From positions 248,001-312,000 of the forward strand of contig JAOPHQ010003984.1 of the NCBI GenBank assembly GCA_030340625.1: 64,000 nucleotides of DNA, read 5' to 3'. Position 1 is the first letter of the stretch. Every line of letters begins with the position of its first letter. The stretch is from Merluccius polli (lineage: Eukaryota; Chordata; Actinopteri; Gadiformes; Merlucciidae). The notes beneath the pieces are model-generated. The model saw nothing but the letters and a program-made list of their open reading frames with translations, did not search any database and was not told the DNA's origin. Shown here one piece after another: positions 1-11,305 of this stretch. The position numbers were made by a program, and so were the translations under genes.

Positions 1-1025
1 ATAACACGCCATCTAGTGGGTCACGACCACTAGAGGGCAGTATGAACTAAATGAGCTTGTAATGTGAGAATAGAGGCCGACAGGATAGAGTTGGAACACG
101 GTGGTAAATCCTTGACCACACGGTCGACTTTTGGGGTCAGTGATTTCCTAGGGCATGAAGGAAGTGACACGGCAGTAGGGTATCTGGTCAAAGTAATTGG
201 CTAGTCTCCAGTGATAAAAGCATTTATTAATCAGGTCTATTCATCCTATATTGCTGCTGTCTTTGAGTAATACGAATCCATATTGGCAGATTAGGGATAC
301 ATGGCTAATATTGAGTCAATGATTCACACATTTCAGACTTAATGCCATCCCATAAGCATCTGCTCACTTATCTATATGATGATTTGTTTTTTTCACCTTT
401 TAAACCAATGAATTTGCTGCATTTGAAAATGTAGCCTTATTTGCAACATACAACGTATATGGTCAAAATAGCTTTATTTATTCCTTCTGTTTTAACATAA
501 AAAAATAGCTTTATCCAATTAATGTAACACCTATGTCAACAGCCTCCCTCGTCAACAGGTATTGATGGGACGGATAAATGCCTGAGGTCAAATAATTACT
601 GAATGAATGTTTGGAAGAGCTGACCACCATTAAAAGGAACAGCCACTGATGAAAACAAGGGATTTACTTTTTTTCTCTACTCACTGATGTTTCACTCGAC
701 AGAGAGAGCGAGATACAGAGGGTGGGGTATTGGATTGCAGCTGTATTGTTTTTTTAACTACTTTTTTCCTCACTTATTTAATTCCCGATTGGTTTTCCCA
801 GATGCGTTCGATAGGTGTTGGTATGCCCCTCCTGCCTGGCCACAGCTACAGACCTGATGGAGTCTGCCAGTTGCTATTTTAATATGGAAGTGGAGGAGGA
901 CAGCAGGGCAGGAACGGTCTTTTGTGTGTGTGTGTGTGTGTGTGTGTGGGGGGGCTTGTCAGACTTGTCACATGTTAATGTTGGACATGCCATAGAACGT
1001 TATTTTTTGGATTGAAAGATGACCA

Positions 1026-1057
<32 letters not shown>

Positions 1058-3457
1058 TCAAACACACACATACACCTCCCCCATGGCAAGAAAAAACCCT
1101 CTAAATGTCAGACTGTCTTTTGTCTGTGGTCATCGTGAACAGGGGCGGACGTCAATGTGAGCATGCCTTAGCCTTACTGGGTCATATGATCAGATTATGA
1201 ACCTTTGTGCCAAAACTTGTTTTTTACAGGGAATCATAAAATCAAACTAGTAACAAGTAAGGCAGAGTATAATAAAACTATATGGTTTGTGAGGAGGCCC
1301 ATATGGAGATACTTTTCCGTTTGACTGACAACTGCGAGGCCTGTTTCATGTATAGCAGTGAGTTGAACTCAGCGTGTTCTCATAGGAAGTATGACGTCAG
1401 ACACATTGCAGAGAGAGAGAGAGAGAGAGAGAATGGAGGATTCTCAGAAAGTGTTAAAGTGCGTCATGCCTGAATTTCATGGGAGTATTGCATATTTTGT
1501 CACAAATGTTTTACACAACACAAGGATGTAGGTAATAATGTAGCTACAAGTTTTTGGCATGTGCTTGAATTTTCACTCTGCTTGCAATCTGGAAATCCAG
1601 ATCATACCTACCCTATCCCAACCCCTCCCTTCCATGATTTTGGTTTGTGCTATGGATCTCATCAGCGAGAGTCCAGCCTCATCTACCTCGTCCACATTGT
1701 CTCAACTGCTGGGGTGTCGGGTGAAAGTCGTTCAATGTATACATTGATATATGTTATGATTCTCTTTAGTACGGGCTGAAGTATTAACATTATATGGTGT
1801 AATATTAATGAAGTAGGCCTAGTTAATCCTTTAAAAATATTGATTTCGACATATAAGTGTGTGTAAAACACTTGTGTACAAGAACAGCCAAAAGAATGTG
1901 ACAAGGATCCCAGCCACAAGGATAACCACAAGACTAGTTACTTATACCCTTACATTCTTACATCCGTCCCATCGTTAACAAGTGACCAGTGACAAGATAA
2001 TAGATAATGGCCGCGAATGATTGCCTCCTGTGTCAAAAATGTTTACCTAACCAACTGTATAACTACCCTCCGAATCTTTAGGTCGGAGAGGTGTGTTTCT
2101 CCTGTATTGCAATACAAACTTAACAAAGGCAACCCAAGTTTGTTCTTTTTATTCAAGAATTTCCACAACAGGGCCTAGCCCAAGAAAGACATGGAAACAA
2201 TGTGCAATTTGTGAATTACATTCTATTCCGGCATCTGTAAGCCATTGTCTGTAAGCCAATCCTTTTGTCTTTCATTAAGCCATTTTCTGAATAACATGTA
2301 GTGAAAACTTCACTTCAGAATACCAAGAAACCTAGACATATAAAAGTACCAAGAAACATAGCAAACATCTTGAGGATCCGGGTTTATAGTGAATGGCATA
2401 ACTTTCCTGTTTACAACAAAACGTTTCTACTGTTTGATGATCAGAAACACAGACCTGTTGATTGCCTTGAGCATTCAGTTTTTTCTGTAAGGGTAGTAAA
2501 ATGTACAAACTTTTAGTCTGGATGTCCAGCACTTTTCTCCAGTATCAGCTGTGTGTTTATGTCGTAGCCTAGCCTATAGGCCTATATTAATTTAGGAGAA
2601 TCTTCAGGAAGTAAGGCACACAGTTGTGTTACGAATTGTAAACTTTTCCAAATGACTTTATAAATAAGCCATCTCCCTTCTCCAGCAGACTTTCATTTTT
2701 TTTTTTTTAGCCAGTTTATAGCATTTGAAAAAACAAGATAAAAATAATGTAGCATAACAATCATAACATATCCACAACTGATTCAATTAAATGCTTTAAG
2801 CCCCTTTTGAAAAACACAAATATTTTATTGTTTCTTTTAGGGTTCCATGAGTAACATTTTCAGATTTGTCACATAATTTCACAAAAACGGCTGTAGAGCA
2901 GTGCTCAGAGGTCACAGTAGCCTAGAAAGCGGTGACTCACCCACGGTCTTATCTCCCATGAGTCATCTATCAGTCTGTATCAGTTACTCCCACACACCCA
3001 AGATAGATGATGATGTGTTTTCTTCTCATTGTCTTTCTATGGATCAATTTTGTCATTGGGCAGGGCCTGGTATAGGGCTGACTGACTGGAAACAATAAAC
3101 AAAATGTTGATGTTAAAGTTAACGTAAGACATCACACATACATATGTGTAATCCCTCTGTCCCGTCTTTGTGTTGGTTTCCCTGTTTGTTACTGAGTTAC
3201 TTAGTTAATTGGTAATTGGTTGTGTGTTATTGAGTTGATTGCTTAGCAGTAGCACCCACACACTTTTATTTTTGTTTTGTTTGTATATTATGTTCTTTTT
3301 GTTTTTTCTGTTCTTTTTATCGTTTTAGTTGTTCTCAAGAGTTGAGGAACTCTATAAAACTTTGGTAATTAATAAATGAACAATCTCTTCAATGTACTTT
3401 TTGTGTGTATTTAAAGGAGAACCAAACCCCAACACCACTTTACATTGGTTTGCATTA
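1..3457. other. Non-coding stretch with simple repeats
   Basis: I see no supportable gene. The region holds a GT run (about 922-948), an uninterrupted C tract (1026-1054), a GA run (about 1411-1432) and AT-rich sequence. The short open frames here have no recognisable domain and no codon-like bias. The stretch near 2040-2170 has a C-rich then T-rich character reminiscent of the end of an LTR, but I found no matching start or target duplication, so it is not annotated as one. Confidence 0.7.
1026..1054. repeat. Poly-C tract, 29 bases
   Basis: An uninterrupted run of C on the plus strand (G on the minus strand). Homopolymers of this length often carry sequencing or assembly length errors, so the exact number should not be trusted. 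Confidence 0.95.
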
Positions 3458-3465
3458 GGTGACTC

Positions 3466-4387
3466 CATTGGCGGTTCTAGACGGGGGCCAGGGTGGGCCG
3501 GTGCCCCTGTGAAATTGCTCTTGGCCCCTGTTACGGCCCCTGCACCGATCAGCCAATGATTTAAACGATTAATTTCTTACCGCGACATGCGCTCGTTTGA
3601 AGAACGATACCCTCGACTAGCCCCTGTCAAATAGAACGGACCCGTCGGTCGTAGGTCCGCGGTGGGATACGTTTGCGGGGTGGGTTAATATCGCGCGCAC
3701 CCCCCCCGCGCGCGCGCGAACGTAACCCACCGCGGACCCCCGGTGTGACGTGTTAATGGATAGTGGCATTGTACAATCATAACATTTATTAACATAGTTA
3801 CCTATAAATAATAACAAATGAACAAAAACAGTGTTTTTTCCCTTTGTTTCCGTGCAAATAAGTACATGTACATTAGAAAACCTTCATATTTAATGGAATA
3901 TCCTTTTACAAAACAACATGAACAACCTCAGGTTTTCTTCAAACAAGCGTTTGCACAAATACAAAAAACCTTTGTTTCAATGGTGTTTGAAACTGAAAAA
4001 TATAGTATCGCTCTTTAAAATGTATGGTATTGCATGGACAATAGGAATCCACCAAACTAAACAATTTCGTTGTGAATCTGTTAAACAAATATGCTCCTGC
4101 AATGTTATTGTGCTTGTAGGACTAGGTCTAATTGGATGTCTGTCACTTTAAATTTCTCAGCATGGACCAATGACTGTATATAAGGCATGGACATTCGTGA
4201 CAGTGAAATTTACGGTCTAACTTTCTCTAACTTTCTTTCTATGCAAGATGCTAGTGGAAATCAGTACTACAGATGAATCCATTTTATATGGTTATAAATA
4301 AAGTATATGGTTATAAATGTGCCCCCCTTAAAAACACACTGGCCCCACCTCGGCCCCCCTGGTGATTTTGGTCTAGAACCGCCACTG
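3466..4387. mobile_element. Non-autonomous hAT-type DNA transposon
   Basis: Terminal inverted repeats CATTGGCGGTTCTAGAC on the left and, read on the opposite strand, CAGTGGCGGTTCTAGACC on the right. The element is flanked by a perfect 8-bp duplication GGTGACTC at 3458-3465 and 4388-4395. Eight-base duplications and CAGNG-like termini are the hAT signature. The 922-bp body has no transposase reading frame, so it must depend on an enzyme supplied elsewhere. It contains a GC-rich insert-like block at 3641-3740 that recurs elsewhere in this window. Confidence 0.88.
3641..3740. repeat. GC-rich recurrent unit inside hAT
   Basis: The block opens with CCCGTCGGTCGTAGGTCC, runs through GCGC-rich and C-rich sequence, and closes with an inverted copy of its own first part (GTAACCCACCGCGGACC). 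The same unit recurs in tandem at about 54399-54575 and 59525-59640, each time near hAT-type termini. It is far more GC-rich than the surrounding hAT sequence. Confidence 0.75.
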
Positions 4388-5805
4388 GGTGACTCCCTCT
4401 GTAGTTTAAAGATATGCTATTGAAATGTTATTGCATGCTTAACCTGTTGATAGGGTTACCCGGAATACCTTGCTGCTGATTAATACCTTGCTCTTCTTAT
4501 TGAAAGTAAATTAAAGGGGCATTTACAGGGGCGCCCGCAGCCCTGCCCCAGAAGGAAAAAAACCTGAAAACCTTTTTCTCCTTTAAGTGAATGCAGGCTA
4601 AGGTGGGGTTAGGGTTTTTTTTTTTAACCCAGTGTAGGATTCAATTGAAACAGCTATGCTCTATAATAATTACATCCTACTTTTTTGAATAACAACTTGT
4701 GTAGTTTAAGGTGAAATAAGACAAAAAACAATCACATATATTCCATTAGAAACCTTTTGATGTTGAAAGGTTAACTGTAACTGCACCATTATTTTCGGGA
4801 AACAACATGCTATCCCCCCCTCCCCTCTTCATTAGAGTGATTGTAATGCAAGCCACACTAATGTAATCATGTGTCTTTTTATTGTTATTCTTCCGCAACC
4901 ATCTCCTACAGTTTGAGGTATCAACACCAAACCAATGCCAAAAAATGTGTCATATCAGTGCAGTGAATGTGTATTTTATAGTATACACTACTTTATGATT
5001 CATTTTTATAATATTAATATTTAATTTAATATGGAAAGTGAATTGGGCAAAAATGCAAAAATCAACAACTCCAAATCTGGGACTGTCATATTTGGCACAC
5101 TTATGTATACCGGATGTAAATAAGGTCCGGCATGATAGATTTTTCTTTTTTTAGTTTTAGAAAACCTTGAAAAAAAACCTTGAAAAAATGAACCAAAAAT
5201 CCAAATGACACCAAATTTGCTACACATGCTGCCTCCCTGTGTCTAACCAAAACGTGTTTTGTTTTTCGGATGGAGCTATAAATGACCGACTTATGCTTAA
5301 ATACATAATATGCAAATAATATTCAATTCAAGTCCGCTTCAGTGTAGCTGAGGGACTTAAAACTTGGTGGGCACTTTAAGGATATCCCCCTTAGGTAATG
5401 GAATCTGGTGTTGATAGCTTAAAAAATGTTGTCATTTATTTTCTGAAACAATGAACCGAAATGACAACATTTGGTACACATTCTCCTTAGATGTGCCCAA
5501 CCATAAGTTATACTTCACTTTTTTATTGAGTTAAAAATGGCCAAGACATGCACATCTACAGTATATGCAAATAAGGCAACATCATTCAATCAATCACAAT
5601 CATCATTCAAACAATCACAAGTTTGCTTCAAAGTGGTCCAAGGACTTGCGTGCTTGAGTATTAGCCTTGATAGCATTAGCATGTTAGCATGCTCATGGAA
5701 AATTGCACATATGACAAGTTGGCTCATGCAACCATGTGTTTAAAATGCACATTTCTAGTGAATGTTGTGATTTACCTTACAGCCTGCAGTGCACTTTGTT
5801 TGCAA
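4388..5805. repeat. Unclassified dispersed repeat (approx. 4846-5760) and flanks
   Basis: AT-rich sequence with no gene. Phrases such as caccaaatttg, gtcatttggac-like strings and aaaaccttgaaaa resemble the repeat at 52297-53685 and 55850-56320, suggesting the same old family. No terminal repeats or target duplication were found, so boundaries and class are uncertain. Confidence 0.4.
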
Positions 5806-5810
5806 TGATG

Positions 5811-6133
5811 GTGTAGCAGACCCTGCCACACGCCACCTAAGTGGCTTTTGCTGGGGCCCTCCAACACAAGACACAGGTTGTTGTTGGGAAAATATATCCA
5901 TTTATTGGAGATGGCGAGATGGTACAAGCCATCAAGCAGGTGTAAAGTGCTGTCATGACAGTGGCTCTCTCCTGAATGTGTGTGTTGATAGCTGGTTTAT
6001 CCTGGGTGCCATGGTTGCTCTGCACCACACGTGTGCAGCCTCACCCAGCCCCAGGGTCCAATCAGTCTGACTCGGGCCAGGTGAGGCTGTAAACCAGCTA
6101 TCAACCACACACACTCCACACACACACTCCACA
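5811..6133 (-). repeat. 3' LTR of deleted LTR retrotransposon
   Basis: On the minus strand it begins TGTGGAGTGTG and ends GTCTGCTACA, giving the usual TG...CA ends. It contains an imperfect palindrome (GTTGATAGCTGG ... CCAGCTATCAAC) filling much of its first half. The paired LTR is 6742-7565 minus its insertion. Confidence 0.85.
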
Positions 6134-6324
6134 TACCCCCCAACACTAAATTGAGGCTGGGGAGAATCCCCAGCCGAAGCCTACTCCCCCCTCCTCCCCC
6201 TACTACAAACTGGACTCTCAACAGGATTACCATACCTACAAAAAAACTGGATTCTTTACAGGGTTGCCATACCTAAAATTAAAATAAAAACCACCCCCAA
6301 ACCCCACTGCTTCTACACCTCCCC

Positions 6325-6378
6325 ACAATATGAATTTCCCCTTTGGGGGATCAATAACGTTTTATTCTATTCTATTCA
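6325..6378 (+). mobile_element. LINE/SINE 3'-end fragment
   Basis: The sequence AATTTCCCCTTTGGGGGATC followed by AATAACG and a (TTCTA)n tail is the typical 3' terminus of a fish LINE-type family. Only the last ~50 bp are present, so this is a severely 5'-truncated insertion inside the LTR element. I cannot assign the family. Confidence 0.6.
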
Positions 6379-6722
6379 GTGTCACACGCTAACCCCACCC
6401 TCCCCCTCCATCCTGGAGACCAGAGGCCTGGGGCTGCTGCCTTGGCTGGCAGAGGTGTCTATTGGCTGGCCATTGCATGGGGCTGGCTGGATGGGCTTGG
6501 AGGAGGCCTGACAGCTGGGCCACAGAGGTAGCTTCTCGGAGGGAAAAGAACAGCCCTCGGTAGGTCCGCCCCTCCACCAGGGCAACAAGGCACGATCCCC
6601 ATCTCCCTCCCATCTTTGCCGTTGGGAACGGGCTGGTGCATGGAGGTGGCTGTCCATACGTGTGGCTGGTGACTCCAGTGTGTGTCCCGGCAGCCCTTGC
6701 ATGTCTCTTCCCGGTCGGAGAA

Positions 6723-6740
6723 GCCCCATGTTGGGCACCA
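6723..6740 (-). promoter_or_regulatory. Primer-binding site, tRNA-Lys-like
   Basis: Read on the minus strand, TGGTGCCCAACATGGGGC lies one base downstream of the 5' LTR. Compared from memory with the 3' end of vertebrate tRNA-Lys(CUU), it differs at two positions, and both are what loss of a CpG would produce. The element at 30321-31295 has the same placement and a similar site. Confidence 0.7.
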
Positions 6741-6741
6741 G

Positions 6742-7565
6742 TGTAGCAGTGGACCCTACCAAACGCCACCTAAGTGGCTTTTGCTGGGGCCCTCCGACAC
6801 AAGTTGTTGTTGGGAGAATATATCCATGTCGTGGAATTGATGAACTATACACCACATAGAATATTGTCCTATAGTATCTAGTAATTAAATAAGCCTTTGT
6901 ACGAAGTATCGGGGAGTATCTCCCTTTCTTACCCCAATTGGAACCTGTTAAGTTAGTTAGCATTCACATTGTCACTGTAGCCATGAAGTCTAGTACTATG
7001 GCCATGCTTATCTACTCACTTCTTTATTGTGTAGATTCCTTTAGTTGTCTAGAGTCCTTGCAGACATGTCTACCTCCCCCCATAGTGTAATGCAAATCAA
7101 CTTGTCCTTTCCGGCCTTGGCTGACCATAGCCATGGCTAAAACTTAACTCTCCACGATGGTCACTCACCTTTGTTTTCTTTGTTGTTACTGCCCACAATG
7201 TGAAAGTTTCCCTATAAGAATCATGTACACCCATTGTCTTATTGAAAATGCTTGGTAAATGCTCCCATGTGTCTTCCCATGATCATGCTTTATTGAATCA
7301 AATACTTTGCTATCAAGAAGTGTCCTAAAAGAAGTTATCATCAATCTGTTTATTGGAGATGGCAAGCTGGTACAAGCCGAGCAGGTGTAATGTACTGTCA
7401 TGACAGTGACTCTCTCCTGAGTATGTGTGTTGATAGCTGGTTTATCCTGGGTTCCATGATTGCTCTGCACCACAGGTGTGCAGCCCCACCCAGCCCCAGA
7501 GTCTAATCAATCTGACTCACCCCAGGTGAGGCTGTAAACCAGCTATCAACAACACACACTCCACA
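6742..7565 (-). repeat. 5' LTR split by a ~500-bp insertion
   Basis: The LTR is made of 6742-6829 plus about 7345-7565. Its sequence matches the 3' LTR at 5811-6133, which is uninterrupted at the corresponding point (after GAATATATCCAT). Removing roughly 6830-7344 restores continuity with that uninterrupted copy. Confidence 0.8.
6830..7344. repeat. ~500-bp dispersed repeat, copy 1
   Basis: A stretch highly similar over its length to 63403-63925, in the same orientation (both include CTTTATTGTGTAGATTCCTT and CCTTGCAGACATGTC). It interrupts an LTR, so it is mobile or was carried by recombination. No reading frame, terminal inverted repeat or clear target duplication was found. Confidence 0.75.
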
Positions 7566-8268
7566 GATGGCTTACTGTAAAACGCTGCCTAGCACAGAGA
7601 CCCAACTAGTGGCTCTCCTCCATTAGGATTCCCATGGTGCTTTGCTGTCAGGTAGGCATTCCAAATACTACTCCTTGTTTGTTCAAAGTTGTTCTCACTC
7701 TGTTATGTCTAGGGTCGAGATTTCCCTGAAAATGCAGAATAAATTATTATGTAAATCCCATTTTATGGGAGGTTAGCAGATACAAAAAAGATACAACAAA
7801 CAACTTGGCGACTGTCTGTGGGCCAAGAAGCAGACGTCAACAAAGAAAGTGCTGAGGGGTTTTGCTCTGATTTGGCCCAAAAGAGAGAGAGGCTTCAGGA
7901 TTCATGTAGGCATGGCATTTGTGCAAAAGAGTGGTTTCCCCAGATTGTGGTTTGACATATGACCTCTTTGCCTGCCTCTTTAGCAGATGGAATGCAAATA
8001 CAAGAAAAAGCAATCGTAAATATATGTATGTAAAGCCTCGCCAGACACTATGTACACTGACTTCAAGTATATAGAAACCAAGCCATTTTATTGGAACAGT
8101 CCAAAGGCTGTGTGCCAAAATACATTTAATTAACCTCTGTGCTCTGACTAATCCATGAAGATACACATGCGCTTACGTCAGCACACAGATGTAAATGAAT
8201 CAGGATTGGGCTTTGCAATAAGTGCTATTAATTTTGGACAGAATCTGGATAATCACTTTTCAGACCTG

Positions 8269-8586
8269 TGTGGCGTGTATGTGGAGTGTGTGTGGTTGAT
8301 AGCTGGTTTACAGCTTCACCTGGCCTGAGTCAGACTGATTAGACTCTGGGCTGGGTGAGGCTGCACACCTGTGGTACAGAGCAATCATGGCACCCAGGAT
8401 AAACCGGCTATCAACACACACACTTGAGGAAGAGCCTCTGTCATGGCAGCATACATCTACTCGGTGTATACCATCATGCCAACTCCAATAAATGCACCTT
8501 CAAACCAACATCTACCTGTGTGCGGTGTCGGAGGGCCCCAGCAAAAGCCACTGATGTGGCGTGTGGCAGAGCAAACGCCTGCCACA
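8269..8586 (+). mobile_element. Solo LTR related to 5811-7565
   Basis: Plus-strand sequence TGTGGCGTG ... TGCCACA containing the same palindromic block (GTTGATAGCTGG), an AATAAA signal near 8488, and a tail matching the LTR end around GGGCCCCAGCAAAAGCC. CCTG flanks both sides (8265-8268 and 8587-8590; ACCTG if the end is set one base earlier). No internal region is attached, so it probably arose by LTR-LTR recombination. Confidence 0.75.
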
Positions 8587-8590
8587 CCTG

Positions 8591-10108
8591 TTAAGTAAGT
8601 AATAAGAAGAAGAGAAGTATGGGGGCGGGGAGAATAGAGCCATACAGCCGAAGAGGACCTGCTGAATGAAATGCGCTCATTAATGTCTATTCTCACGCAT
8701 GTATGTCTGCACAGCACATACATTCTGGGGTGATGGCACATTCATCTTCTCTTACGCCAATCTGGGGCCCGTGTCTGAAATGTATGAATCATAACCAATT
8801 ACTGTGGGAAATTACAGAGCTGTGTCACCCAGAGTGCCGAGCCTCATTCCCTCGGTGGGAGCGTGTATTCTCTGGACAAAATTGTGTGTATCGTGTATAT
8901 GGAGGGGGGAAAGAATAATGGAAGTGGAGTTGGCTGTGTTCTCCATCTGACACTTGATGAAATGCCTCTCTGGCTCTCGACTAGACGACTTTGTGAGTCA
9001 TCAGCCGTCTAATGTTGAACTGGGCATCTATAGAAACAAACCAAAAATCAAAATCCCCCAGATATTTAAACATCAAACATCAATCAAAAGTCAGCGGCCT
9101 GCCTCCACCCCAATCTGGTTAAGGTTATGCAAGGGTGGTAAATGAGGTAATGCAGGAGGAAGGGGCTTTTTCCTTAATCTTTTTGCACCTCGGGGGACAC
9201 CGTACTTGAATATGAGAATGAAATGCAATGACTCAAATGTTCAAATTTCGAGAATGTGCTCCTAGATTAAAAATGATTAAAAAAATGTGCTTGCTGACAC
9301 TATCACACATATCAAGGTGATTGAGTATAATGCAGAAATAAAATAGGACTAATAGACCAATACCATGTTACATGTGACATTGAAGTTCATGTGTTGAGGG
9401 ATGCATGCCTTTAAGTATGTTTAGAAGGTGTTCCTGTTTCTTGTTCCCTCTGAGGACCCGTTCCCTGCCTCCTCCATACAAGTTGGAGGAAATATTCAGT
9501 TACATAACATACTGTTTCATATCGCAGATGGCCGCAAAAGTATCTTTCATCCCTTCATTCTTCCAACACTATGTACAGTACTTGTTGAAGCGGGTCCCAC
9601 ACCAGCAGGGAACCATGGCGTCATATAGAGGAACATAGTGTGACAGATAGAGGAACATATAGGAACATACATTTCTTTTGGGGGGTGGAGAGTTGGCGCA
9701 ATGTGGGGAAGTTATAACTGGGGCATCGCCGCCAGTGGTGTGAGCACCTTGACTGAAAAACCTTGCTTCAAATTGGTAGACATTGGTAGACGCATCTAGT
9801 AAGCCACCTTCTGCTCTACAGTTGAAGCCATACAGTCCCTCCTCTATAATGATGACCACCCTAGCGTCCATTCATGTAGCGAAAGCAATCTATCCAAACC
9901 CCATATACTTGTATATAGACAGACACGTTGACAGAGATCAGGCAGCAGCGATGCGCTGGAAACCAACCATGTCACCATCAGCCATGTCGGAGCCTGTGAG
10001 TCACCCTGACCATCATCACCATCACTGTCATCAGATTTTCATGTTCCTCATGGGTGTCAACACACCAGACACCAGTACAGGCCTAACCTCGGGTACAAAT
10101 CTACGCCC
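8591..10108. other. Non-coding stretch
   Basis: Nothing supportable was found. There are a few short open frames without domains and no long microsatellite. Confidence 0.6.
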
Positions 10109-10399
10109 CTGGGGCCTCATTTATTAACCGTGCGTAGAAAAGGTTCTAAATTCTGTCGTAAGAATGAAACTTAGAATGTGTGTAAGTACAAAAAAATCCG
10201 TAATTGTCAAACGTGCGGATACCGGTCGTACGTACACTAGTAAGTCCTCAGTGATGATAAATCCCACCTGTTCTTAACTACCATGCTCGTGCATGGTTAG
10301 GGTCATTTGCATTCAGAAACGCCTCCAATTGACCATATATGGCAGCAACACTCCCTTTTAAAAATGCGTGAATGGAGTTCTTTCCCCTCACCGAAAATC

Positions 10400-11208
10400 A
10401 TGGCAAGGAGGGTGAAGAAGAGGAATTTCACCGACACCGAGATTGAGGTACTTGTGGGAGAAGTGGAAACACACCAAAATATACTTTTTGGAACACTTAA
10501 TGCAGGTGTGACCAACAAAAGAAAAAATGCTACTTGGGAGAAAGTAACAACTGCTGTGAATGCCGTTGGGTCAGAGGAAAGATCACTGTCAGAAATAAAA
10601 AAGAAATGGTTTGATATTAAAATCAGAGCCAAAAAATGCGTCACAGCCCACAGACATGAAATATCTGCAACTGGAGGACAAGCAACAACCCAGCTGTCAC
10701 CCATGGACACCCGTATTGCCAGCATCATCGGAGACACAGCACTATGTGGCATTATTCCTGATGGCGATACAGACACTCTCCCAACACAACCAGCTGTACC
10801 AGCAGTCACACTGCAGGTAAAATAAAAAGCTGGGCTGAGGTGTTTCATAAACATTTATTTAGACAGTTTAATTTGTGAATTTGAAATAACATAAACTTGA
10901 CAATAATGTAATGTTTCTTCAATAACTCAGAAACTCAAGCCAGTCCCGCCTGCCCTCAGGAGACGGAGGCGGTGGAGGAGCTGGGGGAGTTGGAGGAACA
11001 GGAGCAGCCGGGGCCATCCAAAATCCATTTGGTGCGTCCTGGGAGGGCGAGGGTGCTGACGGAGGCAGTGCTGCAAAATCAACAAGACACCACCAATTCC
11101 ATAAATGAAATAAAGGATCAGCTGACCAACATCGCAAACACTTTACTGCAAATAAACGAGTCACTGAAACAGATTGCTGCATGCGCATTGCAAATGTCAA
11201 ATGAATAA
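10400..11208 (+). CDS. Harbinger Myb/SANT-like DNA-binding protein (two exons)
   Basis: Exon 1 is 10400-10816 and exon 2 is 10960-11208, giving about 221 residues. The donor is CAG|GTAAAA and the acceptor CCCTCAG|GAG; joining keeps the frame and yields an ordinary C-terminal tail. Residues about 1-85 form a Myb/SANT-like trihelix with FTDTEIEVLV, TWEKVTTAVN and KKKWFDIK. The C-terminal half is acidic and then predicted helical (INEIKDQL, ANTLLQINESL), likely an oligomerisation coil. In Harbinger elements this protein binds the element ends and helps carry the transposase into the nucleus. The upstream in-frame ATG at 10307 lacks conserved sequence, so the ATG at 10400 is preferred. No break is visible, unlike its partner transposase. 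The intron is inferred from frame and splice consensus. Confidence 0.75.
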
Positions 11209-11305
11209 ACTTTAAAATGTTGAATGATGTTGAGATTATTTTCCCACGCACGCTTTCGATCTTGAATTTCTCACTTTTCAAAGATTGGCTAACAGGCAGA
11301 CTTAT

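Larger units (their letters stand above)
5811..7565 (-). mobile_element. Internally deleted LTR retrotransposon
   Basis: Two LTRs bracket a short internal region, and the whole is flanked by a perfect 5-bp duplication GATGG (5806-5810 and 7566-7570). The transcript direction is minus. Just inside the 5' LTR is a primer-binding site (6723-6740), and just before the 3' LTR is a purine-rich tract (about 6134-6145 on the minus strand). Only about 600 bp lie between the LTRs and no gag or pol domain is recognisable, so this is a non-autonomous derivative. Its 5' LTR is split by a ~500-bp foreign repeat. LTR relatives occur at 8269-8586 and 30321-31295. Confidence 0.85.

Noticed and set aside
1..60. 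Short inverted pair CTAGTGG/CCACTAG
   Set aside because: Arms of 7 bp are expected by chance in a window of this size.
2040..2170. Possible solo LTR end (C-rich then T-rich, ending CCACAACA)
   Set aside because: No matching LTR start, no target duplication and no related copy in the window.
4525..4560. GGGGCGCCCGCAG resembling a hAT start
   Set aside because: No second terminus or 8-bp duplication could be found nearby.
6382..6963. 193-codon minus-strand frame
   Set aside because: It runs across the LTR, primer-binding site and leader of the deleted LTR element; it has no gag or pol motif, and the sequence elements explain the region.
9783..10127. 114-codon plus-strand frame with a His run
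   Set aside because: No domain, no splice context, and it overlaps the Harbinger end; the His run is a CATCAC microsatellite-like patch.
10303..10854. 183-codon minus-strand frame opposite the Myb-like gene
   Set aside because: The plus strand has the recognised Myb/SANT domain and splice sites; the minus frame has no domain and is a shadow.
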